A DNA stretch of 64,000 nt from Exiguobacterium sp. KRL4 (GCF_001870785.1 NZ_MOLV01000027.1:17318-81317); one strand, 5' to 3'. Shown: positions 15,724 through 24,142, numbered from the stretch's first letter. The notes: generated from the letters alone by a model not told the origin. Numbers and translations: made by a program.

Positions 15724-16926
15724 ATGACACGTTTGTTTCGTTATTTTTACGCATCGGATTTGATTGCCGTCGTCGGGGCGAGTGTCTCCTACATCGCCAT
15801 CTACTGGACGTGCGCCCAGCTGCTGTCACCGGCAGAACTGACTTTGTTGATCGGTGCCGTCTTTTTGATTCGTTTCGTCAGTTCCAGTTTGATCGGACCG
15901 TGGATTGACCGGGTCGAACCGGTCCGCTTGCTGAAGTCGACCGTCCTGATTCGTTTCCTGGTATTGTTTTTTGTCTGGTTCCTCTTGACGCAAACGGAAA
16001 CGACGCTGGTTCCGCTACTGGTTCTACTCGTCGTCCAGACGTTTTTACAAGTCATCGGCGGCAATACGGCGTTTAAGGTCGTGACCCGGATCGTCGATGC
16101 TGAAAAATTACCGGTCGCCAATGCCTACTTGAGCACCCTGGACCGGATCGGGACGTTAGCGGGACTACTCGCCGGAGGGATGTTAATCGCCCGATTCTCG
16201 ATCGAGACGATTTTAGTACTGGAGGCAATCCTGCACGTCATCGCCTGGTTCCTGTTGTTCCCGTTACGGTCGACGTCTGTTGATGCAGTCGCGGAAAAAA
16301 CGACCTATTGGAGCGACTTGCAGGCCGGATTCCGTTATTTGCTTCAGGACGCCCGGTTGATCCGGATTTTAGTGTTCGGGATCATCGCCAACTGGATGAT
16401 TACACCGGCGAATGCCTTGCTCGCCCCATTTGCGAAGGATGTCCTGCAGGGCGGGGCACACACGTTTTCCTTGCTTGAACTGGCCCTCGTCATCGGTGGT
16501 ATCGGCATGTCGCTCCTCTATGCCCGGTTTGCGGACCGACTCGACTTGACACAGATGTTCCGACTATCCATCCTATTGCAAGGTGTCTTTACGTTAGCGG
16601 TCGGACTGACGACGACGTTACCGTTTGCCTTTAGTGGCATGTTGTTACTGGGGATGGCCCTCAGTTTGTTTGGGATTCCGTTTGCGACCTTGTTGCAACA
16701 GACGACACCGGATGCGTTGCTGGGCCGGATTCGTTCGGCGATGGTCGCCGCGTCGACGCTCTGCTCCGCAATCTGTTTTGCCCTTTCTTCCTACTTGACG
16801 ACGGTGTTTGCGATCGAGACGGTGTTTGTGTTGTTTTCCGCTACGGGGTTACTGGCAACGGTCCTGTTGATTCGCTTTAAGCGTAACAAAACCCGTGATC
16901 ACGTGCGACGGGATGAAGCCGGATGA
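15724..16926 (+). CDS. MFS transporter (MFS_3, EntS/MefA-like)
   Basis: 400 residues with about 12 membrane helices. Loop motifs GPWIDRVEPVRLL (helix 2-3) and a second repeat near ARFADRLDLTQ are as in drug- and siderophore-exporting MFS_3 members, and ATLLQQTTPDALLGRIRSA is typical of the late loop in macrolide efflux (Mef)-like exporters. It should be a proton-driven exporter; the substrate is unknown. GGGGAAGGGG precedes ATG 15724. It stands alone. Confidence 0.82.
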   Translation: MTRLFRYFYASDLIAVVGASVSYIAIYWTCAQLLSPAELTLLIGAVFLIRFVSSSLIGPWIDRVEPVRLLKSTVLIRFLVLFFVWFLLTQTETTLVPLLVLLVVQTFLQVIGGNTAFKVVTRIVDAEKLPVANAYLSTLDRIGTLAGLLAGGMLIARFSIETILVLEAILHVIAWFLLFPLRSTSVDAVAEKTTYWSDLQAGFRYLLQDARLIRILVFGIIANWMITPANALLAPFAKDVLQGGAHTFSLLELALVIGGIGMSLLYARFADRLDLTQMFRLSILLQGVFTLAVGLTTTLPFAFSGMLLLGMALSLFGIPFATLLQQTTPDALLGRIRSAMVAASTLCSAICFALSSYLTTVFAIETVFVLFSATGLLATVLLIRFKRNKTRDHVRRDEAG

Positions 16927-17006
16927 CAAATCCGTCTTTAGGCGGAGGGCGTGTCTTTAAAGAAACGATATACTAATAAAAACGCTTACAGAGGAGAATG
17001 TAACGA

Positions 17007-17105
17007 ATGGATAATATGACGATGCTGGCTTTGATGTTTTTGATTCCGATTGGTGGAATGACGGTGCTGTTAAACGTCTTATGGAGACGGATCACACCGG
17101 AATAA
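17007..17105 (+). CDS. Very small membrane protein (32 aa)
   Basis: A short frame (MDNMTMLALMFLIPIGGMTV, then LLNVLWRRITPE) begins at ATG 17007 with GAGGAG at the right distance and ends at TAA 17105. It is one hydrophobic helix with a basic end, so a single-pass membrane peptide. A perfect terminator follows 19 bases later and a TATACT at 16969 may be its -10. The ribosome-binding site plus private terminator argue that it is real. Function unknown. Confidence 0.6.
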   Translation: MDNMTMLALMFLIPIGGMTVLLNVLWRRITPE

Positions 17106-17123
17106 GCGGCTACATAAACAGAC

Positions 17124-17162
17124 AAAAACGAACGATCCCGCATGTGGGGTCGTTCGTTTTTT
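17124..17162. terminator. Bidirectional terminator
   Basis: Arms AACGAACGATCCC and GGGGTCGTTCGTT with a short loop, A-run before and T-run after. Between the 32-aa ORF and the convergent hmp gene. Confidence 0.85.
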
Positions 17163-17167
17163 ATGCG

Positions 17168-18322
17168 TTAAGAGACGACGGTCGGTGCCGCAAGGGCGAG
17201 GCTCGGACCAAACACTTCGTAGTACAGGTTATCCGGATGACCTGTCCAGTGTTGCCGGACAAACTGTATCATCGCTTCCGGACCACAGACAAACGTCTCG
17301 GCCGCTGGATCGATTGAAGTCAGCTCATCACGCGTCAATCGTCCTGCGCGTGTCCCGGCTTGTGCATTACGTTCCGCGTACCGAACGACGCTTGCTCCGA
17401 ATGTCTCAAATTGGTTCAATCGTGACGTGAACGGACGATCGAGATCGTCCTGGACGGCGACGTGCAACGTGACCGGTCGTCCGTCGGCAAGCGCGGCTTC
17501 CGCCATCGCAAGCAGTGGCGTCAAACCGATCCCACCGGCAAGTCCGACGAATGGGGCACCGGAATCCGGTAATATGAACTGACCCGCCGGTGCACTTAAT
17601 AAGAGAGAGTCACCGACCGTTAAGTCATGGAGTTGTCCCGACACCGATCCGTCTTGTTTGACGGCAATCTCATATGAGACTTCGTCGGCGGCTTTCGTCA
17701 GGCTGTACTGCCGGTTTTGCCAGAGTCCGTCCGGCGCTTGCAGCCGAACCGTGACGTATTGACCGGCTAAGTAAGTCGGTAACGGACGTCCGTCCGCCGG
17801 AATCAGTTTAAACGTTTTGATGTCACTTGCTTCCGTCGTGATCGTATCGATGAGGAACGGCTGGTAACCGACAAACGCTTTGTCGTGTTCATCTTGTTTG
17901 TACAACTCCGCCTCAAGTGAAATGAAGAGATTAGCGATTTCACCGTAACCAATCGTCCAGGCGTCGATGATGTCCGGTGTCGCGGCGTCACCGAGCACGT
18001 CTTGAATCGCGCCGATCAGTTCCGTCCCAACGATGTCGTACATAAACGGTTTGATCTGCAGACTGCGGTGTTTATGGAGGACTGGCAATAATGTCGGCTT
18101 CAGCTCTTCAAGCCGGTCGATATGGGCGGCAGCGGCGTAGACGGCCGTCGCCAAGGCTTGCGACTGGCGGTCATTTTTTTGATTGGACTGGTTGAAGATA
18201 TGTTTCATTTCTGGATGATTGGCAAACAGTCGTTGATAGAAGACGCGCGTGATGCTGTGACCGTGTTCAGCGAGAACGGGGACGGTCGATTTGATGATGG
18301 CGATGGTCGATGACGTTAACAT
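17168..18322 (-). CDS. hmp: Flavohaemoglobin / nitric oxide dioxygenase
   Basis: 384 residues. The globin domain (1-135) keeps Tyr29 (B10), Gln53 (E7) and proximal His85 (LHKHRSLQIKP). The FAD domain (150-260) has RQYSLTKA, and the NAD domain has GGIGLTPLLAM and CGPEAM. It oxidises NO to nitrate with O2 and NAD(P)H in the cytoplasm. GGAAGTG precedes ATG 18322. The upstream region carries a CRP/FNR-family site (18429-18444) and the AT-rich dyad TACTA...TAGTA, so oxygen- or NO-dependent control is likely. Confidence 0.95.
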   Translation of the reverse strand: MLTSSTIAIIKSTVPVLAEHGHSITRVFYQRLFANHPEMKHIFNQSNQKNDRQSQALATAVYAAAAHIDRLEELKPTLLPVLHKHRSLQIKPFMYDIVGTELIGAIQDVLGDAATPDIIDAWTIGYGEIANLFISLEAELYKQDEHDKAFVGYQPFLIDTITTEASDIKTFKLIPADGRPLPTYLAGQYVTVRLQAPDGLWQNRQYSLTKAADEVSYEIAVKQDGSVSGQLHDLTVGDSLLLSAPAGQFILPDSGAPFVGLAGGIGLTPLLAMAEAALADGRPVTLHVAVQDDLDRPFTSRLNQFETFGASVVRYAERNAQAGTRAGRLTRDELTSIDPAAETFVCGPEAMIQFVRQHWTGHPDNLYYEVFGPSLALAAPTVVS

Positions 18323-18428
18323 AAAGACACTTCCTTTTCGGATGATGGATGGTCAAATCAGGTTCGAGTTCAGTATCCGTCACATCTGTTTTTAATGCAA
18401 TAGATTAAATACTAGATTTAAAATAGTA

Positions 18429-18444
18429 CGTGATGTTTGTCACA
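18429..18444. promoter_or_regulatory. CRP/FNR-family binding site upstream of hmp
   Basis: Read towards hmp: TGTGA-CAAACA-TCACG, one base off the TGTGA-N6-TCACA consensus of Fnr/ArcR-type regulators. It lies about 107 bases before the hmp start. Confidence 0.55.
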
Positions 18445-18473
18445 AGGATGCCATCAATTCGTCAAGTAACCGA

Positions 18474-18501
18474 CAAAAAACCTCCGACGGCAGTCGAAGG
18501 T
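18474..18501 (-). terminator. Rho-independent terminator of the SgrR-type gene
   Basis: Reverse strand ACCTTCGAC/GTCGGAGGT stem with a TGCC loop and a T6 run, directly at the stop codon. Confidence 0.8.
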
Positions 18502-20126
18502 CAAGATGAGATCCACAGTTTGGAAAAGTCAAAGTAGCCAAACGAGTCGATCGTGATATTTTGCAATTCGATCGGGAACGGGATGATCCGTGTATCATCG
18601 TAGAGCGGAATGAAATAAGACGAGTCGATCAAATGCCGTTCGACCGCCTGATGCAGGACCATCCAGTCTTCGAACGGGGTCTCGTCGTATTTTGCCAGCC
18701 ACGTCTCCATTTCCGGCATTCGATGAAACATCTTCGCCGGTGGTGAAAAATCGTTCGTCAAAAACTGATGGAAAGCAACCGGCAAGTTCCGTTCAAAGAC
18801 TTCGGCGTGGACGGCGAGATCAATTGTCGCAAACGCCTGGAAATCGGTGATACTTTCCTTAAAGCCAATCGGCACAAATTCATAGGGAATACCGTGTGCG
18901 TCAAGCGTCTCGCATAACCAACGGGTCACTTTGTCCGTGAAGTCGGTCAGTTTGATCCGGAGCGGCTGGTCAAACGAAACGGCAGGACCGGTCGGCAGCG
19001 GATAAACGGAACTGTAATGTTCAAGAAACCCGCGGTCGTTCGGAAAACCCCGCTCACTGACAGACTGAATCAACGGACGAATCGAGGCAATCAACCGGTG
19101 TATGTAGTGGCGGGCTTCCGGTTGTTCGAACGGTCCGCCGAGACGCGGGTTCAAAAAAACGAGACCGAAGCCGGACTGGGTCGCAATCGTATCCGTCTCA
19201 CCGGAGTCCGACCGTGATGTCCGGTAGACGGGATCGTAGGCGTCCGGCATTTGAATGAACTCGATCCGGTCGAGCAGTGCCCGGATGCCGAAATAGTTTG
19301 GGAACGCCGACAAAATCGTTTTTTTATTATTATTTTGCGTCAATTGGAAGGCGCCCGTCCCAATGTTGTCTTTACTGATGCTCGTATGAATCGTCGCCAG
19401 TTTTGGCAACAAGGAATGCCGGCGTTGATCGAGCGTCACATCGACCTGATACGGTCCGTTCGATTGAATCCGTAACACATGCCGGTACGACCGGGCGTAT
19501 GCCGGATAGGCGATGAGCTTCCGCAGGCTTTTCGTGACGTCTTTACTCGTCAACAGCGAACCGTCGTGAAACCGGACGTCTTTGCGTAAATAGAGCGATA
19601 ACGTGGACCCGTTCCAGGCATAATGATGTGCCAGTTCGCCCTGGAGTTTACCGTCCGCGTCGATGGCAAACAACCGGCTGAAGACATTTTGGACGAGGTG
19701 GGCACTGTGAATGTCGGCGGCTTCGAGCGGATCCGTCGTCAAAAAGGGACGTCTGCGGGGAATCAGCAGGGCATCCGACGATTCCTGTGTATAGCCGAAC
19801 TTGCGCTCGAGTTGCCGCATGAAGCGACCGGTTTGAGCGGGGGACCAGTCCCAGCTGAGTTCTTCCGTCACGGCGTCGACCGACTCCCGTTCGATCCGCT
19901 CCAGCATCTGTTTCGCGTATTCCCGTTCAACGTGACGCAGCCAGACGAGTGCCGTCAGATGTCCGCGGCCCCGACCGCTCGTATAGTGCAACCATCCTTC
20001 TTCCTGCCAACGGTTCAAATACCGTTTCGTTTGTTTGGGACTTAAATGGATCGTGTCGGCTAGTTCAGCAATCGAGTACGATCCTTCCCGGCAGGATTTC
20101 CATAAGGTGAACAGATAAGCGTCCAT
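18501..20126 (-). CDS. sgrR: SgrR-family regulator (HTH plus solute-binding domain)
   Basis: 541 residues. An N-terminal winged helix of the SgrR_N type (residues 1-110: YSIAELADTIHLSPKQTKRYLNRW) is fused to an SBP_bac_5 oligopeptide-binding-like domain (about 120-540: LVQNVFSRLFAID, LRKDVRFHDGSLLTSKDV, LNPRL). In enterobacteria SgrR senses sugar-phosphate stress and drives a neighbouring sugar efflux gene. Here the divergent neighbour is also an MFS transporter. Start 20126 is chosen for its GGAGGAATGAG; an upstream ATG at 20174 lacks a site. A GGACAT/ATGTCC dyad lies just upstream. Confidence 0.82.
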   Translation of the reverse strand: MDAYLFTLWKSCREGSYSIAELADTIHLSPKQTKRYLNRWQEEGWLHYTSGRGRGHLTALVWLRHVEREYAKQMLERIERESVDAVTEELSWDWSPAQTGRFMRQLERKFGYTQESSDALLIPRRRPFLTTDPLEAADIHSAHLVQNVFSRLFAIDADGKLQGELAHHYAWNGSTLSLYLRKDVRFHDGSLLTSKDVTKSLRKLIAYPAYARSYRHVLRIQSNGPYQVDVTLDQRRHSLLPKLATIHTSISKDNIGTGAFQLTQNNNKKTILSAFPNYFGIRALLDRIEFIQMPDAYDPVYRTSRSDSGETDTIATQSGFGLVFLNPRLGGPFEQPEARHYIHRLIASIRPLIQSVSERGFPNDRGFLEHYSSVYPLPTGPAVSFDQPLRIKLTDFTDKVTRWLCETLDAHGIPYEFVPIGFKESITDFQAFATIDLAVHAEVFERNLPVAFHQFLTNDFSPPAKMFHRMPEMETWLAKYDETPFEDWMVLHQAVERHLIDSSYFIPLYDDTRIIPFPIELQNITIDSFGYFDFSKLWISS

Positions 20127-20148
20127 CTCATTCCTCCATTCTAAAAGG

Positions 20149-20172
20149 GGACATATTTTCTTAACAATGTCC
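20149..20172. promoter_or_regulatory. Dyad between sgrR-type gene and MFS gene
   Basis: GGACAT (20149-20154), 12 bases, ATGTCC (20167-20172). It is centred in the divergent intergenic region and is a candidate operator for the SgrR-type protein. Confidence 0.45.
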
Positions 20173-20228
20173 ATTTTTTAGTCGCTGTGTCTTGTTTATC
20201 ATACAGGTAGAGAATGGAAGGTGACAAT

Positions 20229-21464
20229 ATGAAATGGAAAGAAATGCCTCAACCAATTAAAGTCAGACTTGTAACGTCGTTTTTTAACCGGACGATTTCG
20301 TTCGCCATCATGCCGTTCATGGCCCTGTTATTTGTTCAAGCGTACAACAAAGTATTTGCCGGCGTCTTTTTGATCGGGACAGTGATTATCAGCTTCCTGA
20401 TCGGTTTGATTGGCGGTTACCTCGCCGATCGGTTTCCCCGGAAACGCCTGCTCGTCTTGTCGACGACAGCGACCGGATTGATGTTTTTGGTGATGACGAT
20501 TTGTCTCGCCGTCGATCAGATGTTGCTCTTTACGATTGCCTATGCGATTTTCACCGTGACGAGCAACATCGGTCGACCGGCGATGAGTGCGATCATCATT
20601 GACGCGACGACACCGGAAAACCGGCGGGCCGTCTATGCGATCGATTACTGGTTAATCAACCTATCGATTGCCCTCGGGACGGCGCTAGGCGGTTGGCTCT
20701 ACGTCAGCAACCGGCTGTTTTTGTTCAGCCTGTTGACGTGTACATCCCTGCTGTTACCGGTTGCCTATCATTTTTTGCTCGACGAATCGAAACACGTCTG
20801 GCAGAAACAACCGCTCCGAAATGTCTTCCGCGATCTCGGGAAAAGTTATCAGATTGCCTGGCGCGACCGACCGTTTGTCAAAGTCGTCTTCGGTTCGATG
20901 TGTATTCTCGCCGCTGAGTTTTCGATGGGCAGTTACGTTGCCGTCCGCTTAGCGGACGAATTTGATCCGGTCACGATCGGGGATATGACCGTCAATGGTG
21001 TCCGGATGCTCAGTTTGATCAATATCGAAAATACGATTCTCGTCGTCTGTCTGACGTTTTTCATCCAGCGTCTGTCGAACCGCTTCTCGAATAAACAGGC
21101 GCTTGTCGGCGGACTGGTCCTGTACATCATCGGTTATGCGACGGTGACGAGTGCCAACTCGCTGACGCTGTTGCTGACATTCATCTTCATCGCGACGATC
21201 GGGGAGTTGCTCTATTCACCGACACTGAACGCGGCACAAGCCAACATGATGCCGGCTGATAAACGCGGCGCCTACTCGGCTTTTGCCGGGACGTCCCATG
21301 CCGGTGCTGATTTATTGTCGCGGTCAACGCTCATCCTCGGATCGGTACTCGCTCCGTTCATGATGAGTGTCTATATCGGACTGATCGTTTGTCTTGGACT
21401 TGGTCTCGTCTACCTCGGCTTGTTCCGGAACGAAAAAATTGCTGAAAAACAGCAGGCTTCTTAA
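20229..21464 (+). CDS. MFS transporter divergent from sgrR
   Basis: 411 residues with 12 predicted helices. The helix 2-3 loop GGYLADRFPRKRLL matches MFS motif A, and MPADKRGAYSAFAGT is a typical drug/sugar exporter (DHA1-like) loop. The position next to an SgrR-type gene suggests efflux of a sugar or sugar analogue, by analogy with SetA; this is inference from context. ATG 20229 is used because GAAGGTGAC stands 4-13 bases upstream; ATG 20214 is less well placed. It is followed after 19 bases by a GNAT gene, probably in one transcript. Confidence 0.82.
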   Translation: MKWKEMPQPIKVRLVTSFFNRTISFAIMPFMALLFVQAYNKVFAGVFLIGTVIISFLIGLIGGYLADRFPRKRLLVLSTTATGLMFLVMTICLAVDQMLLFTIAYAIFTVTSNIGRPAMSAIIIDATTPENRRAVYAIDYWLINLSIALGTALGGWLYVSNRLFLFSLLTCTSLLLPVAYHFLLDESKHVWQKQPLRNVFRDLGKSYQIAWRDRPFVKVVFGSMCILAAEFSMGSYVAVRLADEFDPVTIGDMTVNGVRMLSLINIENTILVVCLTFFIQRLSNRFSNKQALVGGLVLYIIGYATVTSANSLTLLLTFIFIATIGELLYSPTLNAAQANMMPADKRGAYSAFAGTSHAGADLLSRSTLILGSVLAPFMMSVYIGLIVCLGLGLVYLGLFRNEKIAEKQQAS

Positions 21465-21483
21465 AAAGGAAGGGGATAGAAAC

Positions 21484-22041
21484 ATGGACATCATTGAAAC
21501 GAAGCGGCACCGGTTACGGCGCTGGCAGGAAAGTGACGCTGACAGTCTTTATGCCTATGCGAAAGATCCGCGTGTCGGACCAAACGCCGGCTGGGCACCG
21601 CATGCGTCGCTTGCCGAAAGTCAGGACGTCATAACAATCTTTCAAGAGGCGAACGACGGCTATGCGATTGTCGACAAGGTGACGGGACAAATCATCGGCA
21701 GCTTCGGTTTTCATGACCGTCGCCCGGTCGAGGCCCTGGCCGACTTGAAGCAGGTCGAGTTCGGATTTGTTCTTCACCCTGACTACTGGGGGCAGGGACG
21801 GATGCCGGAAATCGTCCGGACCGCCCTCGCAGTGGCATTTGAGACGATGAAAGTTGATCTTGTCTGGTGTGCGCATTTTGACTTTAATGCTCCGTCACGC
21901 CGGGTCATCGAAAAACTGGGATTTGAACATGTGTTGGACCGACCGTTCGTCATGGAACGGATTGACGGACGGACCGTGATGAGCCGGCTGTACCGTTGGA
22001 CACGGGAACGGTATGAAGCACAGTCGAATAGCATCCGGTAA
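21484..22041 (+). CDS. GNAT family N-acetyltransferase
   Basis: 185 residues, RimJ/RimL-type. Opening strand TKRHRLRRWQESDADSLY, acceptor region, then HPDYWGQGRMPEIVRTAL in place of the usual Q/RxxGxG acetyl-CoA loop (here the loop reads GQGRMPE, with the last Gly replaced), and NAPSRRVIEKLGFE. It probably acetylates a small molecule or a protein N-terminus. AAGGAAGGGG precedes ATG 21484. It is in a transcript with the MFS gene and ends at a terminator. Confidence 0.78.
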   Translation: MDIIETKRHRLRRWQESDADSLYAYAKDPRVGPNAGWAPHASLAESQDVITIFQEANDGYAIVDKVTGQIIGSFGFHDRRPVEALADLKQVEFGFVLHPDYWGQGRMPEIVRTALAVAFETMKVDLVWCAHFDFNAPSRRVIEKLGFEHVLDRPFVMERIDGRTVMSRLYRWTRERYEAQSNSIR

Positions 22042-22047
22042 AACACT

Positions 22048-22085
22048 ACAAGACGTCCTTCTCGAAAGAGGGACGTCTTGTTTTT
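22048..22085 (+). terminator. Rho-independent terminator
   Basis: ACAAGACGTCC/GGACGTCTTGT stem with a loop of about 12 bases and T5. Ends the MFS-GNAT transcript. Confidence 0.85.
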
Positions 22086-22121
22086 AGGGGGAATTGTTCT
22101 GCGATGAGGTAAAGAGTCCCG

Positions 22122-22364
22122 TCAGTGTCCTTTTACTGCCTTGCGTTTAGAAAGGAACAGACTCACGGATAGACTGATGATTGTAGCAAGGACACTTTTG
22201 ATCAGAGCGTGACGCGTCAGACCTTCGATCATGATTCCATTAAATTTTTGAGCGAAAGTTGCTTCAGGGACCCAGTCGATGACAGACCCGATGCCTAAGA
22301 ATGCAGGAAGGCTCAGCAAGAGATAGACGATGATGAAACCGAGGAGAAATGTTTTGATATTCAT
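22122..22364 (-). CDS. Small membrane protein (80 aa)
   Basis: Unknown family. Two hydrophobic helices (about 5-27 and 54-70) flank an amphipathic stretch (VPEATFAQKFNGIMIEGLTRHAL), ending in a basic tail (SKRKAVKGH). AGGTGG precedes ATG 22364. An AT-rich region with a perfect dyad (22431-22454) lies upstream. Confidence 0.6.
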   Translation of the reverse strand: MNIKTFLLGFIIVYLLLSLPAFLGIGSVIDWVPEATFAQKFNGIMIEGLTRHALIKSVLATIISLSVSLFLSKRKAVKGH

Positions 22365-22430
22365 ATTAGTCCACCTCTATCCGATTGTATTTAAACTATC
22401 ATACCTGAAATGTTATTAAATACCAATTTT

Positions 22431-22454
22431 TTATTGTTGGATTACCAACAATAA
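22431..22454. promoter_or_regulatory. Perfect dyad in AT-rich intergenic region
   Basis: Arms TTATTGTTGG and CCAACAATAA are exact complements with a 4-base centre (ATTA). No T-run follows on either strand, so an operator is likelier than a terminator. Confidence 0.5.
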
Positions 22455-22587
22455 TCGTTTGAAGAGAAATTAATTGAAACGAACTGCTTGAATGACTGAA
22501 AAAGTATAGTGATTAGAATTATAAATACGAGGTAAATAACGTGTAAAAGCGAGGAACGGTCAGCCGAATTCTGAGGAGGGAATTCGC

Positions 22588-23355
22588 ATGGAAAAGCGGA
22601 CAATCATCGTCTCAGCGGCAGTAGTCTTTCTGGTCATGGCGATCGTCATGGCCGTCTCGGCATTTGGATTCGGGATTCAGTATGGAAATCCGGAATTGCT
22701 GCGGATTGCGATTTTTGGTGAAATCTTGATCGCCGTCTTTTTAGTCTGGTTCATCCGTCGCAACAGTTCGTTTGCAGCCGTCGGTTTCTCCTCGTTAAAA
22801 ATCCGGGGACTCGTCTGGTACATTCCGATATTGTTGATTGTGCTGTATCAAGTCGTGCTCGTCGTCAATGCGTTCGTCGCCTCCTATGACGATTTGTCTG
22901 CAGCAAGGATTCAGCTCGTCGCCATCATCTTCGTGACGACCTTGTTCGTCGGCTTTAACGAAGAGGTGTTATTTCGCGGAATCATCTTACGCCATCTCCA
23001 TCCGGAGCAACACCCGTACCGGGCAATTATCATCAGTGCCGCCTTATTCTCGTTGTTTCATCTCTTGAATTTGATTGCCTTCATTCCGGTAAGTGCGATG
23101 ATTTTTCAACTCGGCAATACGTTTTTGTTTGGATTGTTTTTTGCCTTGATTGCACTGAAACTCAATAATCTGTGGCCTTTGATTTTTTTCCACGCCTTAT
23201 GGGATTTTTCAAGTATCGCCGCGGATGTTTTGAACGTGAATCTCGCGATCCCGAATCTCGTGACGCAAGTGTTTGTTGCCTTGGCGATTCTGATTCAGCT
23301 GCTCCTGCTCAAGCGGCATGATCTCAGTCATTTGAAACGACCGCTTGCGACATAA
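22588..23355 (+). CDS. CPBP-family intramembrane metalloprotease
   Basis: 255 residues with about eight membrane helices. The Abi/CPBP signature is complete: motif 1 NEEVLFRGIIL (Glu-Glu and Arg), motif 2 FSLFHLLN (His) and motif 3 FFHALWDFSS (His and Asp), forming the intramembrane active site. Family roles include prenyl-protein processing (Rce1), bacteriocin self-immunity and regulated proteolysis; no bacteriocin genes are nearby. GAGGAGGG precedes ATG 22588. It is followed by a terminator with a duplicated 3' arm. Confidence 0.85.
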   Translation: MEKRTIIVSAAVVFLVMAIVMAVSAFGFGIQYGNPELLRIAIFGEILIAVFLVWFIRRNSSFAAVGFSSLKIRGLVWYIPILLIVLYQVVLVVNAFVASYDDLSAARIQLVAIIFVTTLFVGFNEEVLFRGIILRHLHPEQHPYRAIIISAALFSLFHLLNLIAFIPVSAMIFQLGNTFLFGLFFALIALKLNNLWPLIFFHALWDFSSIAADVLNVNLAIPNLVTQVFVALAILIQLLLLKRHDLSHLKRPLAT

Positions 23356-23374
23356 GAAACGGAGCACGCTTTTA

Positions 23375-23423
23375 GAAAGCAACCGATTTTGGTTGCTTCA
23401 TTTTTTGGTTGCTTCATTTTTTT
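23375..23423 (+). terminator. Terminator with duplicated 3' arm
   Basis: AAGCAACC (stem) pairs with GGTTGCTT followed by T6, and the segment GGTTGCTTCATTTTT is then repeated in tandem (23391-23405 and 23407-23421). The second copy can also pair with the single upstream arm. Confidence 0.7.
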
Positions 23424-23432
23424 GGGAAAAAG

Positions 23433-23464
23433 ACTGTACAGTTAGAATTGATATGTAATATATT
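23433..23464 (+). promoter_or_regulatory. Promoter and palindrome of the GntR/FadR-type gene
   Basis: Palindrome ACTGTACAGT (23433-23442) overlaps a -35-like TGTACA (23435-23440); TATATT (23459-23464) follows at 18 bp. The GT...AC core fits GntR-family operators, and the predicted +1 falls at the start codon. Confidence 0.45.
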
Positions 23465-23470
23465 AGTTGT

Positions 23471-24142
23471 ATGAAAAATCAACCGATTCAACGACTCTCA
23501 TTAAGCGAAGAAGTGTACCGACGACTGCAACAGCAAATCATCACCTTAACACTCACACCAGGGCAAAAGCTGAACGATCAGGAGCTTGCCGAAGCATTTG
23601 GGGTCAGCCGGACACCGGTCCGCGAAGCGTTAAAGAAATTAGAGGAGGAGGGACTCGTCGTCGCGAAACGCGGGTCACGGACGAACGTCACGCTGTTGGA
23701 CGCGACGCAAGCGCGCCAGACGTTTCCGATCGTCGCAACACTGCATGCGTTAGCGGCACGTCTGGCGTTGCCGTTGCTAAAAGCAGCAGATATCGAACAG
23801 TTAAGAGACATCCATCAGGCGTTTCAGGAAGCGATCATGCAGGAAGATGCCGAAGCTGCACTACGGCTGGACGATGCTTTTCATGGGTTGTTCCTTGCCC
23901 GGAGCGAAAACAGTCAACTGATCGAGACGTTGAACCGATTGACACCACTGATCCGCCGGTTGGAGTATGCCCAGTTTCGTCGGCACGGGCACGACTCGGT
24001 CACGGATCATCAAACGATCATGGAAGCCTGCCAAAACGGTAATATCGAAGCACTTGTCCGCGCGACGGAACAAAATTGGAACGGTCTCGGGCGACATCTA
24101 GTCGCTTCTTTAGAGGAGGACACGCCATGCGACCGATCGTGA
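23471..24142 (+). CDS. GntR-family regulator, FadR subfamily
   Basis: 223 residues. The winged helix (about 8-75) has SEEVYRRLQQQII, NDQELAEAFGVSRTPVREALKKL and GLVVAKRGS. The C-terminal all-helical FCD domain (about 85-210) has Asp and His metal-ligand positions (LDDAFHGLF, HQTIMEA). ATG 23471 has no Shine-Dalgarno sequence, and a -10-like TATATT ends 6 bases before it, so the mRNA may be leaderless. It overlaps the downstream efflux gene by 16 bases and probably controls it through a palindrome at its own promoter. Confidence 0.85.
   Translation: MKNQPIQRLSLSEEVYRRLQQQIITLTLTPGQKLNDQELAEAFGVSRTPVREALKKLEEEGLVVAKRGSRTNVTLLDATQARQTFPIVATLHALAARLALPLLKAADIEQLRDIHQAFQEAIMQEDAEAALRLDDAFHGLFLARSENSQLIETLNRLTPLIRRLEYAQFRRHGHDSVTDHQTIMEACQNGNIEALVRATEQNWNGLGRHLVASLEEDTPCDRS

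Noticed and set aside
22431..22454. Terminator
   Set aside because: The dyad is perfect but has no T-run on either side and is not directly behind a gene end.
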